A stretch of 64,000 bases of DNA from Acerihabitans arboris (GCF_010131535.1 NZ_WUBS01000008.1:215066-279065); one strand, 5' to 3'; positions 10,530 to 20,242 are shown, counted from the first letter of the stretch. A program made the numbers and translations. Notes: generated from the letters alone by a model not told the origin.

Positions 10530-11741
10530 TTAATACCTTGATTTCCTTGGGTTATGATCATAATCATGATTGTATTCATCACGGCAGCCGCAATAATCAT
10601 CCTCTAATTCCAAAACCCCGCCGGGCGGCACCGTGTCGATGCTGACACCCCGGGTCGCCGATGTTTCCAGCCCACCCGCCGCTCTTTGGATCTGATACCT
10701 TATTCTTCCGACGTAGCCATTCAACCCGTCGAAGTCTGCTGCTGTTAATGGAAAGCCAGTGGGCAATATTGCCGTTGCGCCATTCACAACCGTAATTGTC
10801 TTATACAATACTGGATTTTGACCAGCGGTAAAAACATCTACAAAAATAGATAACAAATCACCTGTAGCGAGGGTGACCGTGTTGGGAATTGTTATAAATA
10901 TACCTGCAGCTAAAAATTCAACGTTAAACACCCACGCCGCAAGAGGCAGCCAGTCCGGCTGCGGTAACGTCGGCGGGCTGAGTTGGCTGCCCGACACTGT
11001 CGCGATTTGGCCAGGAGAGGAGACCGCGCTACCGAGATTGGTTCCTTCAGCAAAGGTTATAAAGAAGTCATGGGCTCCGTTGGAAAAGGTTTCATTCGGT
11101 TTGAACAAAGCTGATGATAAATCAACAACAAATTGTCCGTTTGGTACTTGGCTTCTGAATTTCTGGAAAGGAGTGGTTCCAGGACGCCAATAAAAACTAA
11201 CCCTATCACCATCCTGGTTTCCGCCTAAACTATCGTTATCGGGAAAAAACACTAATGCCGCCGGTCCCGCTGCAATTTGACCCGCGTTGATTGTGTAATT
11301 ATCGGTGCCCGTAATTGGAGTTGCATTTATCAACTGTATCGGTGGGAAACGGATGGCTACGGGCGCCGGAGCGACAGAGGCGCTGTCTCCAGGAATGTCG
11401 GCGGTAAAAAAAATGGGTTTATAGTCAGGAATCAGCGGATAAATAATATGGGGATAGGTTACTTCGGTTTCCGCCACGCCCGCTTCATTGGTTTTTACCG
11501 CATTATGCTTGATTTTAGCATGGGGATTATCGCAGCTGAACTTTACCGTTACGCAAGGTACCGGCACCCCGGTTGCGCAGTCCGTAACTACGGCGGTTAA
11601 TATGGAAGTGTCATCTTTTGGTGTTTCATCATAATCTTGCGGCCTTTCACAGGGATCGCGCGGCCCTTCACAAGGATCGCAAGGGTTATGGTATTTCGCC
11701 TTGGGAGAACTTATGACGGTGATGATATTATGTTTTTGCAT
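10530..11741 (-). CDS. Ig-like (Big_1-type) protein with Cys-rich ends
   Basis: About 403 residues from the ATG at 11741, which I prefer to the in-frame ATG at 11786 because AGAGGG precedes it. No signal peptide or membrane segment is visible. After the start comes a Cys/Pro/Asp-rich stretch (NPCDPCEGPRDPCERPQD), then a Big_1-like Ig domain (AVVTDCATGVPVPCVTVKFSC, TNEAGVAETEVTYP) and two poorly defined beta-rich segments, ending in a Cys/Asp/Asn-rich tail (DDYCGCRDEYNHDYD). It is the distal member of the minus-strand Ig-like cluster and closes with its own terminator. Role unknown; a surface or secreted partner of the inverse autotransporter is a guess. Confidence 0.7.
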   Translation of the reverse strand: MQKHNIITVISSPKAKYHNPCDPCEGPRDPCERPQDYDETPKDDTSILTAVVTDCATGVPVPCVTVKFSCDNPHAKIKHNAVKTNEAGVAETEVTYPHIIYPLIPDYKPIFFTADIPGDSASVAPAPVAIRFPPIQLINATPITGTDNYTINAGQIAAGPAALVFFPDNDSLGGNQDGDRVSFYWRPGTTPFQKFRSQVPNGQFVVDLSSALFKPNETFSNGAHDFFITFAEGTNLGSAVSSPGQIATVSGSQLSPPTLPQPDWLPLAAWVFNVEFLAAGIFITIPNTVTLATGDLLSIFVDVFTAGQNPVLYKTITVVNGATAILPTGFPLTAADFDGLNGYVGRIRYQIQRAAGGLETSATRGVSIDTVPPGGVLELEDDYCGCRDEYNHDYDHNPRKSRY

Positions 11742-11951
11742 AATAAACCCTCTGAAGATAGGAAAAAACAGGAATTTTTCTTGCAATCATATTGTTTATT
11801 TAATTGAGTTTTTTATCAATTGTCTTATTTGCCATGTTGTCTATCAAATTAAAACATTAATTACAATTTCGATATTTACCTAGTGCCAAGATTTAAATAA
11901 CATCATCCTATAGCTTTGATATCATACAATCTTGCCTTGCATTAACTCTTT

Positions 11952-12968
11952 TTACCTTGAGCGTGGAGTTGTGTCAATTATCGTTCTAGTTAACCAAGAC
12001 CGATGTATAACCTCTTCGCGATCATTTAAGATCGTATAATAAAAATCTCCATTCACCCCATCGTAACCCTGTAAGTCTTTTAACGGAATTTTTACCTGGA
12101 TACCATGTTGATGGTCCACCTTTCCCTGCTCTAATAAGATATGATTAAGCAGAGTACCGTCAAAGGTCGCCGTATCCAGATATACTTGATAATAATCCTC
12201 ACTGGAAATTTCGGGCTGATCGTCCGGGATGGCGATCGTTATGCCCGCTATGGCCGCCGGCAGGTTGATCACGCCATACAGGCAGTCCGGCAATAGCGTG
12301 GGGGCTAATAATGTTGGCTTGTGCATCTTATTCAGGCTGACTTTGATATCGACCGGCTGGGAAAATACCTTATTTGCGGCATTATCCATGACTTTATAAT
12401 AAACCCGGTAACTACCGTTGGTTAAAGAACCCTGGTTGCCGAATAGCTGTTGAATATCCACTACCCAGGGGAAGTTGACGCCGTTATAAGCTCGCTCTAC
12501 GCTTTTACTGCCCCAGAACAACTGATAAACATATCCCGGGATGCTTTCAGCCAAAGGCAAAATAATAGCCTGCACACCCGCCGCCGCGCTGTGTTCATCA
12601 ATAATATTGCCATTGACCAGATTGGTGATATATATTGGAAATAATTCTTTATTATAGAAAAACAGATCCAATGCGGCGCAGTCGCCCGCAATGTTGGCCG
12701 TTACCGGGATTAGGGCATTATGCGCAAATTTGCCACCAGGTAAATCATCAAATTCGATGGTGGTTTTCGCCTGGCCCAAACGATCGGTTCTGGCGGAGCG
12801 TTTAATGGGTTCGTCATGGGATAAGCCTATAGAAAATGTTACAGGTAAATTAGGTACCGGTTCATCCGTGGAACTGTCCCACACCCTGGCCGTCAACGTC
12901 GGCGGCTTGAGCGCGCCCTCCCACGGCTGGAATTGTGGGGTGGCGGTAATGGAAATATGATTAGGCAT
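11952..12968 (-). CDS. Ig-like (Big_1-type) protein without signal peptide
   Basis: 338 residues. The N-terminal ~110 residues fit a bacterial Ig-like domain: PTLTARVWDSSTDEPVPNLPVTFSIG, then TDRLGQAKTTIEFDD. The following ~220 residues resemble the matching part of the 10530-11741 protein (a NLVNG/IINA-type linker, YQLFWG and FYW strands, a TILNDREEVIHRSWLTRTIIDTTP end), so the two are probably distant paralogues. No secretion signal is seen. AAGGGAG lies just upstream of the ATG. It lies between the inverse autotransporter and the last Ig-like gene on the same strand. Confidence 0.7.
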   Translation of the reverse strand: MPNHISITATPQFQPWEGALKPPTLTARVWDSSTDEPVPNLPVTFSIGLSHDEPIKRSARTDRLGQAKTTIEFDDLPGGKFAHNALIPVTANIAGDCAALDLFFYNKELFPIYITNLVNGNIIDEHSAAAGVQAIILPLAESIPGYVYQLFWGSKSVERAYNGVNFPWVVDIQQLFGNQGSLTNGSYRVYYKVMDNAANKVFSQPVDIKVSLNKMHKPTLLAPTLLPDCLYGVINLPAAIAGITIAIPDDQPEISSEDYYQVYLDTATFDGTLLNHILLEQGKVDHQHGIQVKIPLKDLQGYDGVNGDFYYTILNDREEVIHRSWLTRTIIDTTPRSR

Positions 12969-13211
12969 GTTAACTCCCTTGGTGGATTTAGGGCCTGGCT
13001 ATATTTTTATCCATGGAATTACCTTAAAACATGTACCGAGGGATGCAATGCCTATTTTTAGGTGGAATTATTCAAAAAAAGAAATTTGCAGCAGGAGCAG
13101 TATTGTCTTTTGCCCATTAAGCCATTGTTCGTAGATGGATACTTCGCAGTTGCGCTCATATTATTGCTTTTTTTTTGCTGTCGGTTATTAGCATCGCCTG
13201 GATAACCACGT

Positions 13212-13242
13212 AAAAACGAACCCCACGAAATGGGGTTCGTTT
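13212..13242 (-). terminator. Intrinsic terminator of the inverse autotransporter gene
   Basis: AAACGAACCCCA (13214-13225) pairs perfectly with TGGGGTTCGTTT (13231-13242) around a five-base loop. Read on the minus strand the stem ends in a T tract (A residues 13212-13216). It lies 28 bases past the stop at 13270. Confidence 0.85.
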
Positions 13243-13269
13243 GCTATCACAGGATGTATTATAACGTGG

Positions 13270-16200
13270 TCAATAGAATCTAAGCCTATCTGCGGGGTCG
13301 GGCGGAATATTACTAAGATTCCCATTGCCCTCATTGACGTTTAGCAAGGTGACGATAAAGTATACGTTCTCTCCCGGTCCGGCGCTGGTTGACGAGAGAT
13401 TCGCAGTTCCTGCAGGAGTGGTTATAAGATTGCCGGGTGAAACGGCAGCGGTAAATGGGCTCAGGGGAGAGGTGGGGTCTGTCGTAGTCGTTTGCATCAT
13501 CTGAACGTTTATCTGCGTGTCACCGATAGGCGTGCGTCTTACCTTTGAAAGAATGGTTACGGTTCCACTTACCACAGCCCCGGAACCGTACGCCGCCGCG
13601 GGAACGATTATAGCCACATCTATGTCGGGTATGGTAAACCTACTGTCCGTATTGGTCATTGAATCCCCGTCCACCGCGGTGGCCCGAATGGTAAGGGTTT
13701 CCGCCAGGGTATAGGTATAGCGGATGGTGATATTGCCGTTGGCATCGGTCCTGGCGCCCGCCGGGCTGGTTACCCTGAAGGTTCCGGCGGCGCCAACCGC
13801 CTCCAGGTTGACCTCGACATTACCGGCAGCGGCTCCCGCCGCATTCACCACGTGGACCACCGCCTCGTTTTCTTCTTCGCCATTGGCGGTGGCGTCATTT
13901 AACGGCACCGCGATGCTGTTTATAAAGATATTCGTGGTAAAGGTCACGTTTACCGCGTCAGTGCTGCCGTTGTCCAGTCTGGCGGTAACCAGGCTGGGGC
14001 CGACGGTGTCGCTGATGAGGTTAAGCGTCGCCACGCCCGCGCCGTTGGTCGGCAGCGTAACCGTCGCCGGGCTGGCATTATTGGTGGTGGTGAAGGTGAC
14101 CTCCATGCCCGGCAACAGCTGGTTAGCCGCGTTGCGTACCTCCACCATGACCGTATTGGCGGTGCCGCCGTCGGCCGGCGAATTATCCGTGGTGGCCTGG
14201 ATAAGGACAATGCGCGCCGTGGTGGTGTCCAGCGTAAAGGTGGTGTCCACCGTTTTGGTGCTGCCGTTTAGCCTTAGCGTGGCGATAACGGGGCTGAGGC
14301 CTGGAACCATATTGGTCAGGGTAACGGCGGCATGCCCCTGGTCATCGGTTAAGCCGCCGTTCACCGGCGCGAAGACCGCCGTGCCGCCCGGGGGATTGGT
14401 GAAATCGACGGTTTGGTTAACCAGCGGATTGCCGAAGGCGTCGGTGACGGTCGCCACCACCCGGATGCTGTCGTTGCCGTTGGCGATAACACTCGTTGGC
14501 CCGTCAATATTCAACAGCGTGATGCTCGCGGTGGCCGGATCGGCGTGGAACACGGGGTCGACGAATTGGGTGCTGCGGTTATCCAGCGTGGCGGTTACCC
14601 TTATGGGGCCGGCCTTGGTGCTTTTCAGGGTGGCGGTGGCAAAGCCGTTTTCATCGGTAATATCGTTAACCGTTACCAGGGCGGCGCCGCTGGCCACGGT
14701 AAAGGTTACCTTTTGCCCGGGGATGGCATTGCCATTGGCGTCGGTGACCCTGGCGCGCACCTCGTTGGTGGCGGAGTCGTTAGCGAGGGCATCGTTATGG
14801 ATGATTTCCAGGTTGCCGGCGGCAATGCGCGCGGAGTCGGTATCCGGGATAAAGGTGACGTCTTTCTGCCGGCTGCTATGGTTGCTGGCAAGCTCGGCGG
14901 TCACGGTGCTGGGGCCCGCCTTGAGACTTGTCAGGGTGGCGCTGGCGACGCCGTCCGGGCCGGTGGTGCCGATGACCGTGGTGACGACCGCATCGTTGGT
15001 GGCGGTAAAGATCACCTGCTGGCCGGCAAGGCGGTTGCCGTGCGCGTCGGTCACTATGGCTTCCACCTTATTGGTGGAACTGCCGTTGGCAAAGGCCCGG
15101 TCTTCAACGACTATCAGGTTGCCCTCGGCAACTTGGGCGGTGGCGCTGTCGGCGATAAAGGTGGCGTCCACCGTGCGGCTGTTGCCGTTCAGGGTGGCGG
15201 TGACCACGCTGGTGCCGGCGGTAAGGCTGGTCAGGGTGGCGGTGGCCAGCCCGTCGGCGCCGGTGGTGCCGATAACCGTGGTAATGACGGCGTTATTGGA
15301 AGCGCTGAAGGTGACGGTTTGTCCGGCCACCGGGTTGCCGCTGGCGTCGGTGACCAGGGCCGATACATTGATGACGTCAATATTATTGGCCCGGGCGGGG
15401 CTGTTTTCCAGCCGCAGGTTGGCGGCGGTTAACTGCGCCGCCGCCGGCTGGACTTCGATACGGGTGGTGGCGCGGTTGGACGAGTTGTTCCTGATATCAA
15501 AGGCGATGGCGCTGATTTCATAAATATTGGCGTCGCCGCCGTTCATTTTATAGGGCGGGAAGGTAATTGCCAGGACATTCTGCCCCACCTGGCTGACGGA
15601 ACCGCCCGCCGCGGCCAGCGCGGCGGTGTCCCACTCTATGCGGTCCAGGCCGTATTTGGTGGTGACCTGGGCGGTAATGGCGCCGTTATCGCCGGCATGG
15701 CCGATAAGCAGCTCGGGCAGCCGGAGCCTGATGACCTGCTGTTTCTGGTACTCAAGCACGATATCGTTGTTGCGATCGACCAGATCGTAGCGGGTGCCGG
15801 CCAGGGTACGCGTCGCCGCCACCGCCGCCGGGTCGATTTGCGACTGCCAGGAGTCACCCAGCCGGTAGTTCAGCTGCAGGTTAATGGTGGTGTCGCTGAC
15901 GCTGCCTTTGCCCTGGCGGAAATCGGCGCCGATGGTCACCAGGTTGACCGGGGTATAGTTGATGCCCATGGTGACCGCGTAGGGATCTTTCTGCAGGTTG
16001 TCCTTGCCGAACAGCGCCACCTGGTCGCCGCGGTACTGTTCATACACCAGCCTGCCGCCCAACTGCGGATAGGCGGGCAGGTAGGCTTCGGCCCTGAGAT
16101 CATAACCGTTGGCCGGGCGTTCATTATAATCATCGAAATCCCGCGACTGATGCCAGTCGCTGAGCCGGAAATAATTATTGGCCGAGAGCTTCAGGTAATC

Positions 16201-17094
16201 GCGCCACGCCTCCAATCCCATGCCCATACGGCGGTTATCGCCCGTCAGGTCATAATCATAAAAGGCGTTCATGCCGAGCATCCAGTCGCTTTGCCAGGTC
16301 CTGACCCCGAGGCCGAAATTCAGGGTATTGCGGCTGTCTTTATTGCGCGCGCCAAGCTGGGTAAACAGCATCTCTTTCGGCCGATCGTAGAGCGGGACCA
16401 GCAGATCCAGCGCGCTGCCGTCGAGATGAAAATCGTCGTTTACATTGAGCTGCAGGCGCGCGGTGCCAAACCGGCTCAGCCATTGACTGGCGGCGTCGTT
16501 AACCTTGCCGTTGATGGCGGAGCGCGCCATGCCGGTGGCGGAACCGCCGTTTTGCGCGGACGTTTGCGGGGCGCCGAAGGCCGACATATCATCGGCCAGC
16601 GACGCGCTGCGATCGCGCTGCCAGAACAGCCCGGGATCACCTTTAGCGCCCGGCCGGGTTGTCGCCGGCGCAGCCGGTTGCGCAGGATTTTTTGCCTGCG
16701 GCCCGGGCGTGACGAGCGGGATGTCAATCTCATCGCCTACCGACAGATTGGCAAACGGCCTGGAGAATGTGCGGAACTGATTGAGCTGTTGCAGCTTTTC
16801 GGGAGAGATTTTTAACCTTTGCGCAACGGAAGAAACGCTTTCCCCCGGGCCCAGTACATAAGGCTCGGTGGCAATTACGACGGGTTGACCGGTCGTTGCC
16901 GCCATCACCATCGGCGTAAAGGCGATGCTTAATGGAAGAAACAATTGACAAATAATAGTGAGCCACGCCACTAGGTAAAAAGGTTTTTTGGGTAAAATAT
17001 CGGGCTTGCCGTGCCTTGGCAGACATAAAGTTTTGCTATATTGAGACGCTTTTGTCCAACCCGCTATCAAGCGTGAAGTTAACAGTCCTGACAT
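13270..17094 (-). CDS. Inverse autotransporter (intimin/invasin type) with Big_1 repeats
   Basis: A 1274-residue outer-membrane adhesin. Residues 1-66 are an extended signal region with a hydrophobic core (about 40-64) ending MVMAA. Residues 78-126 form a LysM domain (YVLGPGESVSSVAQRL..NQFRTF) that binds peptidoglycan. Residues ~190-440 are the inverse-autotransporter beta-barrel (LNFGLGVRTWQSDWMLGMNAFYDYDLTGDNRRMG..EAWRDYLKLSANNYF). After a spacer come six Big_1 Ig-like repeats near 552-648, 652-749, 753-850, 855-953, 957-1053 and 1056-1155, then a C-terminal part (1156-1274) without the usual C-type lectin tip. CAGGAT precedes the ATG. Probable role: surface adhesion or biofilm. Family sure, receptor unknown. 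Confidence 0.93.
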   Translation of the reverse strand: MSGLLTSRLIAGWTKASQYSKTLCLPRHGKPDILPKKPFYLVAWLTIICQLFLPLSIAFTPMVMAATTGQPVVIATEPYVLGPGESVSSVAQRLKISPEKLQQLNQFRTFSRPFANLSVGDEIDIPLVTPGPQAKNPAQPAAPATTRPGAKGDPGLFWQRDRSASLADDMSAFGAPQTSAQNGGSATGMARSAINGKVNDAASQWLSRFGTARLQLNVNDDFHLDGSALDLLVPLYDRPKEMLFTQLGARNKDSRNTLNFGLGVRTWQSDWMLGMNAFYDYDLTGDNRRMGMGLEAWRDYLKLSANNYFRLSDWHQSRDFDDYNERPANGYDLRAEAYLPAYPQLGGRLVYEQYRGDQVALFGKDNLQKDPYAVTMGINYTPVNLVTIGADFRQGKGSVSDTTINLQLNYRLGDSWQSQIDPAAVAATRTLAGTRYDLVDRNNDIVLEYQKQQVIRLRLPELLIGHAGDNGAITAQVTTKYGLDRIEWDTAALAAAGGSVSQVGQNVLAITFPPYKMNGGDANIYEISAIAFDIRNNSSNRATTRIEVQPAAAQLTAANLRLENSPARANNIDVINVSALVTDASGNPVAGQTVTFSASNNAVITTVIGTTGADGLATATLTSLTAGTSVVTATLNGNSRTVDATFIADSATAQVAEGNLIVVEDRAFANGSSTNKVEAIVTDAHGNRLAGQQVIFTATNDAVVTTVIGTTGPDGVASATLTSLKAGPSTVTAELASNHSSRQKDVTFIPDTDSARIAAGNLEIIHNDALANDSATNEVRARVTDANGNAIPGQKVTFTVASGAALVTVNDITDENGFATATLKSTKAGPIRVTATLDNRSTQFVDPVFHADPATASITLLNIDGPTSVIANGNDSIRVVATVTDAFGNPLVNQTVDFTNPPGGTAVFAPVNGGLTDDQGHAAVTLTNMVPGLSPVIATLRLNGSTKTVDTTFTLDTTTARIVLIQATTDNSPADGGTANTVMVEVRNAANQLLPGMEVTFTTTNNASPATVTLPTNGAGVATLNLISDTVGPSLVTARLDNGSTDAVNVTFTTNIFINSIAVPLNDATANGEEENEAVVHVVNAAGAAAGNVEVNLEAVGAAGTFRVTSPAGARTDANGNITIRYTYTLAETLTIRATAVDGDSMTNTDSRFTIPDIDVAIIVPAAAYGSGAVVSGTVTILSKVRRTPIGDTQINVQMMQTTTTDPTSPLSPFTAAVSPGNLITTPAGTANLSSTSAGPGENVYFIVTLLNVNEGNGNLSNIPPDPADRLRFY

Positions 17095-17190
17095 TGTATT
17101 AATCCTGGTGACGATGATAAAAGTAGTTATTGCAATATCGAAAGCAAAAACTGATTAAAAATAGTAGCCGGCATTAAATGTCCGGCGAGT

Positions 17191-17214
17191 ATTACGTGAT
17201 CTGATTCACATATA
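17191..17214. promoter_or_regulatory. CRP-like site upstream of the inverse autotransporter
   Basis: CGTGA-TCTGAT-TCACA (17195-17210), flanked by A/T, fits the CRP consensus TGTGA-N6-TCACA with one mismatch. It lies about 100 bases upstream of the ATG at 17094, a plausible activating distance. An adjacent inverted repeat, GCCGG-N10-CCGGC (17167-17186), lies between it and the gene. Confidence 0.5.
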
Positions 17215-17308
17215 AACTCAGTTATACTCATTACGTTAAGCCGCATTACTTAAGTTATTTTTGTTGAATACGCCACGACATGATTATGTTGAAGTCGTGA
17301 GGCAACGC

Positions 17309-17563
17309 TTATTGAATGATTAGTCCGTCGTAGACAGATTTCCCCAGTGCTGGCTGTAATAAAAAATACAATAAAATAAAGTGCTTTATCAATGCGTTGT
17401 ATGCCTCCATCCTTTCCCCTTCGTGCAGGGTATGTAAAGCCGCTTCTGTAAAAAACAGATATAGATCAATCGATAAAAGGTTTGCTCCTGCATCCCGGGT
17501 GATGGTGGCCAGGATAAACGATAATATTAGAATGTACGCGGATTTAGTCGCTATTTTTCCCAT
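17309..17563 (-). CDS. Possible small exported protein
   Basis: An 84-residue frame with a signal-peptide-like start (MGKIATKSAYILILSFILA, possible cleavage after AGA near residue 27) and a second hydrophobic stretch near 60-72. It lies upstream of the inverse autotransporter on the same strand. The ribosome site is weak (GGCAAG), and I recognise no family. It may be a chance frame in an AT-rich stretch. Confidence 0.25.
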   Translation of the reverse strand: MGKIATKSAYILILSFILATITRDAGANLLSIDLYLFFTEAALHTLHEGERMEAYNALIKHFILLYFLLQPALGKSVYDGLIIQ

Positions 17564-18114
17564 GGCTAGCTTGCCACTATACTTTATAGCCTAAGAGTTT
17601 ACTTTATTTTATACCACTACCTGATCACTTTTTAGCCTATAAATAAATGAACAATGGTACCCAGTTCACAATTAAAACCGAGTCATCGATGAGATGGTTT
17701 GACATTACTATAGGCGATGAAAATTTTCAATAGAGTTGATAAAAAGGCTTCGTTAATATTTCTTAACTGTATTATATATAAGTTATTTTTATTATTATCT
17801 GGTGAAAAAAGATGATTTTGTTTTTGTAATATAATTAAGGAGAGGGAAATATAGAATGATCATTTAAAAGAAGACGTCGGGAGGAAAAACCGCATTGATA
17901 TTATGTAAGGTTGCAATATTGCCTGCCGCGCGAGCCGCCTTAATGCCGTAATGACGGGTGGATAAGGCTGGGGAATAAGAGGTGATAGCGGCCGTGTTCC
18001 TGCACAGAACATGGCATCACCCATTTCCTTGCCTGCGGATTATCAATCAATAACGTCTGCGGCAACGAAGGTATGAGAAACTTACTCATACCTTCATACC
18101 TTTTATCAAGCCTC
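17564..18114. other. AT-rich gap downstream of the Ig-like gene, with one hairpin
   Basis: This 551-base stretch has no convincing gene. GAAGGTATGAG (18067-18077) pairs perfectly with CTCATACCTTC (18085-18095) around a seven-base loop, 20 bases past the stop of the Ig-like gene at 18115. It lacks a clear T tract on either strand, so it is a candidate transcript-end hairpin rather than a sure terminator. The rest is AT-rich and probably holds promoter DNA. Confidence 0.4.
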
Positions 18115-19035
18115 TCAATTAAAAGTGACGTACATATGGTTTTCAGCGTTGCCCAAGGCAAAGATGGCGTCCACTCGAGCCGTCTGCGGCGTCTCGCTTC
18201 TGATATTCACCGTAACCTGCCCGGCGTTATCGGTGACTTGATATCCCGGGCTGATTGACGCGGTGGATGATGAAAAAGCCATAAGCTGGCCTGGCACAGT
18301 CGCGCCAGCGGCGGTTCTAAGCGTATACCGTATTTGGTGAGTGCCGGGGGCCGTGACGTTTCCAGTCAACATCTGCGCGGAGATGGTATGCGTGAGGGCC
18401 ACGGAAAACGTAATTACAGTATAATTATTAACCGCCGACTGGCCGTCTAATACGGCCGAGATTTCAACTTGTTCATCCCTATAATTGCTTATCAGGAGTA
18501 GAATTTGCCCATTAGGATCTGTCGTTCTATCCAGGTCAAAGACGGCCGTACTACTGCTTGAATTAAACAGCAGCCGGCGGAATGGGACAGCTTGATTAAT
18601 TGCTTCATCCCAAAGAGTATACAGAATGGCATTTTGGTCGATGGTATTTCCCTGCGCGTTATCGCGTTGCACCTGTGCGATGATAATCAAACCTGTGGCA
18701 TTAATCGAATTACTAAAGGTGGAATAGCTTAGCGCCGATAGGTTTTCAAATTGTACGCTGACGGTTACCGTTTCCTGCCGGGAGTCGGTGAAATACACCG
18801 TCGCCTGGCCACAATCGTCGGTAGCCGCGCTACACTGGCCATTGCCATCGCTAAATACTGCACAGCCTGAAAGACAAAAGGTCACGTTATATCCGCACAA
18901 CGGTGCTCCCTGGGCCGAGAGAGTTGCCACGGCATAATTGGCATCCCGCCCATCAGCCTGGGCGGAAGGCGATGAGGCCAAGATAAGGGAATACCCCTTA
19001 TCATGATTATCAGAAGGGAAAAATTGGTCTTGCAT
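18115..19035 (-). CDS. Ig-like (Big_1-type) protein, three domains
   Basis: 306 residues, no signal peptide (starts MQDQFFPSDNHDKGY). Three Ig-like units can be traced: residues ~15-105 (ATLSAQGAPLCGYNVTFCLSG..CGQATVYFTDSRQETVTVSVQF), ~110-205 and ~210-306 (AQMLTGNVTAPGTHQIRYTLR..TDNAGQVTVNIRSETPQTARVDAIF). The first contains several cysteines. GGAGGTG before the ATG supports the start. The third unit is close in pattern to domains of the next two genes upstream, so these are probably products of duplication. Confidence 0.72.
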   Translation of the reverse strand: MQDQFFPSDNHDKGYSLILASSPSAQADGRDANYAVATLSAQGAPLCGYNVTFCLSGCAVFSDGNGQCSAATDDCGQATVYFTDSRQETVTVSVQFENLSALSYSTFSNSINATGLIIIAQVQRDNAQGNTIDQNAILYTLWDEAINQAVPFRRLLFNSSSSTAVFDLDRTTDPNGQILLLISNYRDEQVEISAVLDGQSAVNNYTVITFSVALTHTISAQMLTGNVTAPGTHQIRYTLRTAAGATVPGQLMAFSSSTASISPGYQVTDNAGQVTVNIRSETPQTARVDAIFALGNAENHMYVTFN

Positions 19036-19177
19036 AAGGCACCTCCGGCCGGTGAGCCGTTTGTTATTAATATGACGAAGATAATAATATGACCTGCCAT
19101 GCTCTGGTATTTCTGAACTCTGCCCATCAAATCTGGTTTCAGGTTATTTCCGACCTGCCATGGTGACGAATATTTGG

Positions 19178-20125
19178 TTAAATAAAAGTAACGCCGGTAT
19201 AATTCGTGCTGCCCAAACCGGAGTCCAACGTTGCGGCGACCCGCACCGGACCAGGGGATCCGCTGGTTAATGTAATGGTCACGTATCCGGACGCGTCTGT
19301 GCTATTTGAATCAGGTATCGGCGTCGCGCCACCGCCGGCGCTAAAATATACCAGTGTAAAAGGGACAGGCAGGTTACTGTCCAAGCTCCTGACCTGATAA
19401 CGTATCCTGTTGGCGGCTATGTTATTTGCCGGCGCCCTGTCGACCTGCACTTCAGCCGATATTTTCTGGGTTAGCACGCTTGGTGAAAACGTGAGCCGGG
19501 TACGGTTGTAAACAATTCCCGGCGCCGATGCCAGCGCGGCGATAACCGTTACGGTCCCCGGCACGGCTCGGGTAACACGTAACTGTGTTTGCCCGCCGCC
19601 GTTGGTGACATCCATCATGGGCGGATTAAGCATGGCGGCGCCGATGACGCTATAATTGATTTGCCTGCCGGAGAAAAATTGCCCCAGCGCGTTGGTCAGA
19701 AAATAATCAATAATATGCGGATCTGCGCCGCCTGCCACGACATTCGAGGTCAAGACCTGGGCTTCCAACAGAAGATCGGCGTCGGATGCCGGCATGCCGA
19801 ACGTGGAGTCCGCCTCGACAAAATCACTGACGAAAACGGCCCTGATGCGCACCGTTTCCGTTTGGGCATTGGTAAAATAAACGGTCGCTTCTCCCTGGTT
19901 ATTGGTTGCCACCGTAATAAAGTTTTGCCTGGTGGGATTGAACAGCGCGGTGCCTGAAATAAAAAAATTAATCGATGCGTTATCAATCAGCTCATCCCCG
20001 GCACTTAACCTTATGGTGGCGCTATTCGTCGCTATTCCATTTGCCGGCGCGCCCGACGTTACCATAATTACGGTTAAGGTATAATCAATTGCCGGTGATA
20101 TGGGTAAGTCGGGTGTTGCTTGCAT
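19178..20125 (-). CDS. Ig-like (Big_1-type) protein, three domains
   Basis: About 315 residues from the ATG at 20125, which has GGGGGA just upstream; the in-frame ATG at 20146 has no ribosome site. Three Big_1-like units follow one another: VTSGAPANGIATNSATIRL..NNQGEATVYFTNAQTETVRIRAVF, then AQVLTSNVVAGGADPHIIDYFL, then VQVDRAPANNIAANRIRYQVRS..TDASGYVTITLTSGSPGPVRVAATL. The PANG/N motif at the start of a unit and the TD..G..T..LTS..G strand are diagnostic. No secretion signal is visible. Function unknown. Confidence 0.75.
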   Translation of the reverse strand: MQATPDLPISPAIDYTLTVIMVTSGAPANGIATNSATIRLSAGDELIDNASINFFISGTALFNPTRQNFITVATNNQGEATVYFTNAQTETVRIRAVFVSDFVEADSTFGMPASDADLLLEAQVLTSNVVAGGADPHIIDYFLTNALGQFFSGRQINYSVIGAAMLNPPMMDVTNGGGQTQLRVTRAVPGTVTVIAALASAPGIVYNRTRLTFSPSVLTQKISAEVQVDRAPANNIAANRIRYQVRSLDSNLPVPFTLVYFSAGGGATPIPDSNSTDASGYVTITLTSGSPGPVRVAATLDSGLGSTNYTGVTFI

Positions 20126-20242
20126 TTTATCCCCCGGAACAGCCATTTTTTATTTTTGATGCCAGGCCCGAATTCGACAAGAATCATAGGCTCGAGCAAT
20201 GGTGAAATAGACAGAATTTACGGCGCTGATAAAATCCTGTTG

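Noticed and set aside
13270..15450. CRISPR-like or satellite repeats
   Set aside because: The periodicity is about 300 bases and follows the Ig-domain repeats in frame; it is coding.
13724..15523. A 599-codon plus-strand frame
   Set aside because: It lies wholly antisense to the Big_1 repeats of the autotransporter; its repeats only mirror those of the real gene.
15697..16815. A 372-codon plus-strand frame
   Set aside because: Antisense to the LysM/barrel region of the autotransporter, with no family motif.
17940..18161. A 73-codon minus-strand frame
   Set aside because: It overlaps the end of the Ig-like gene in another phase and has no supporting start or motif.
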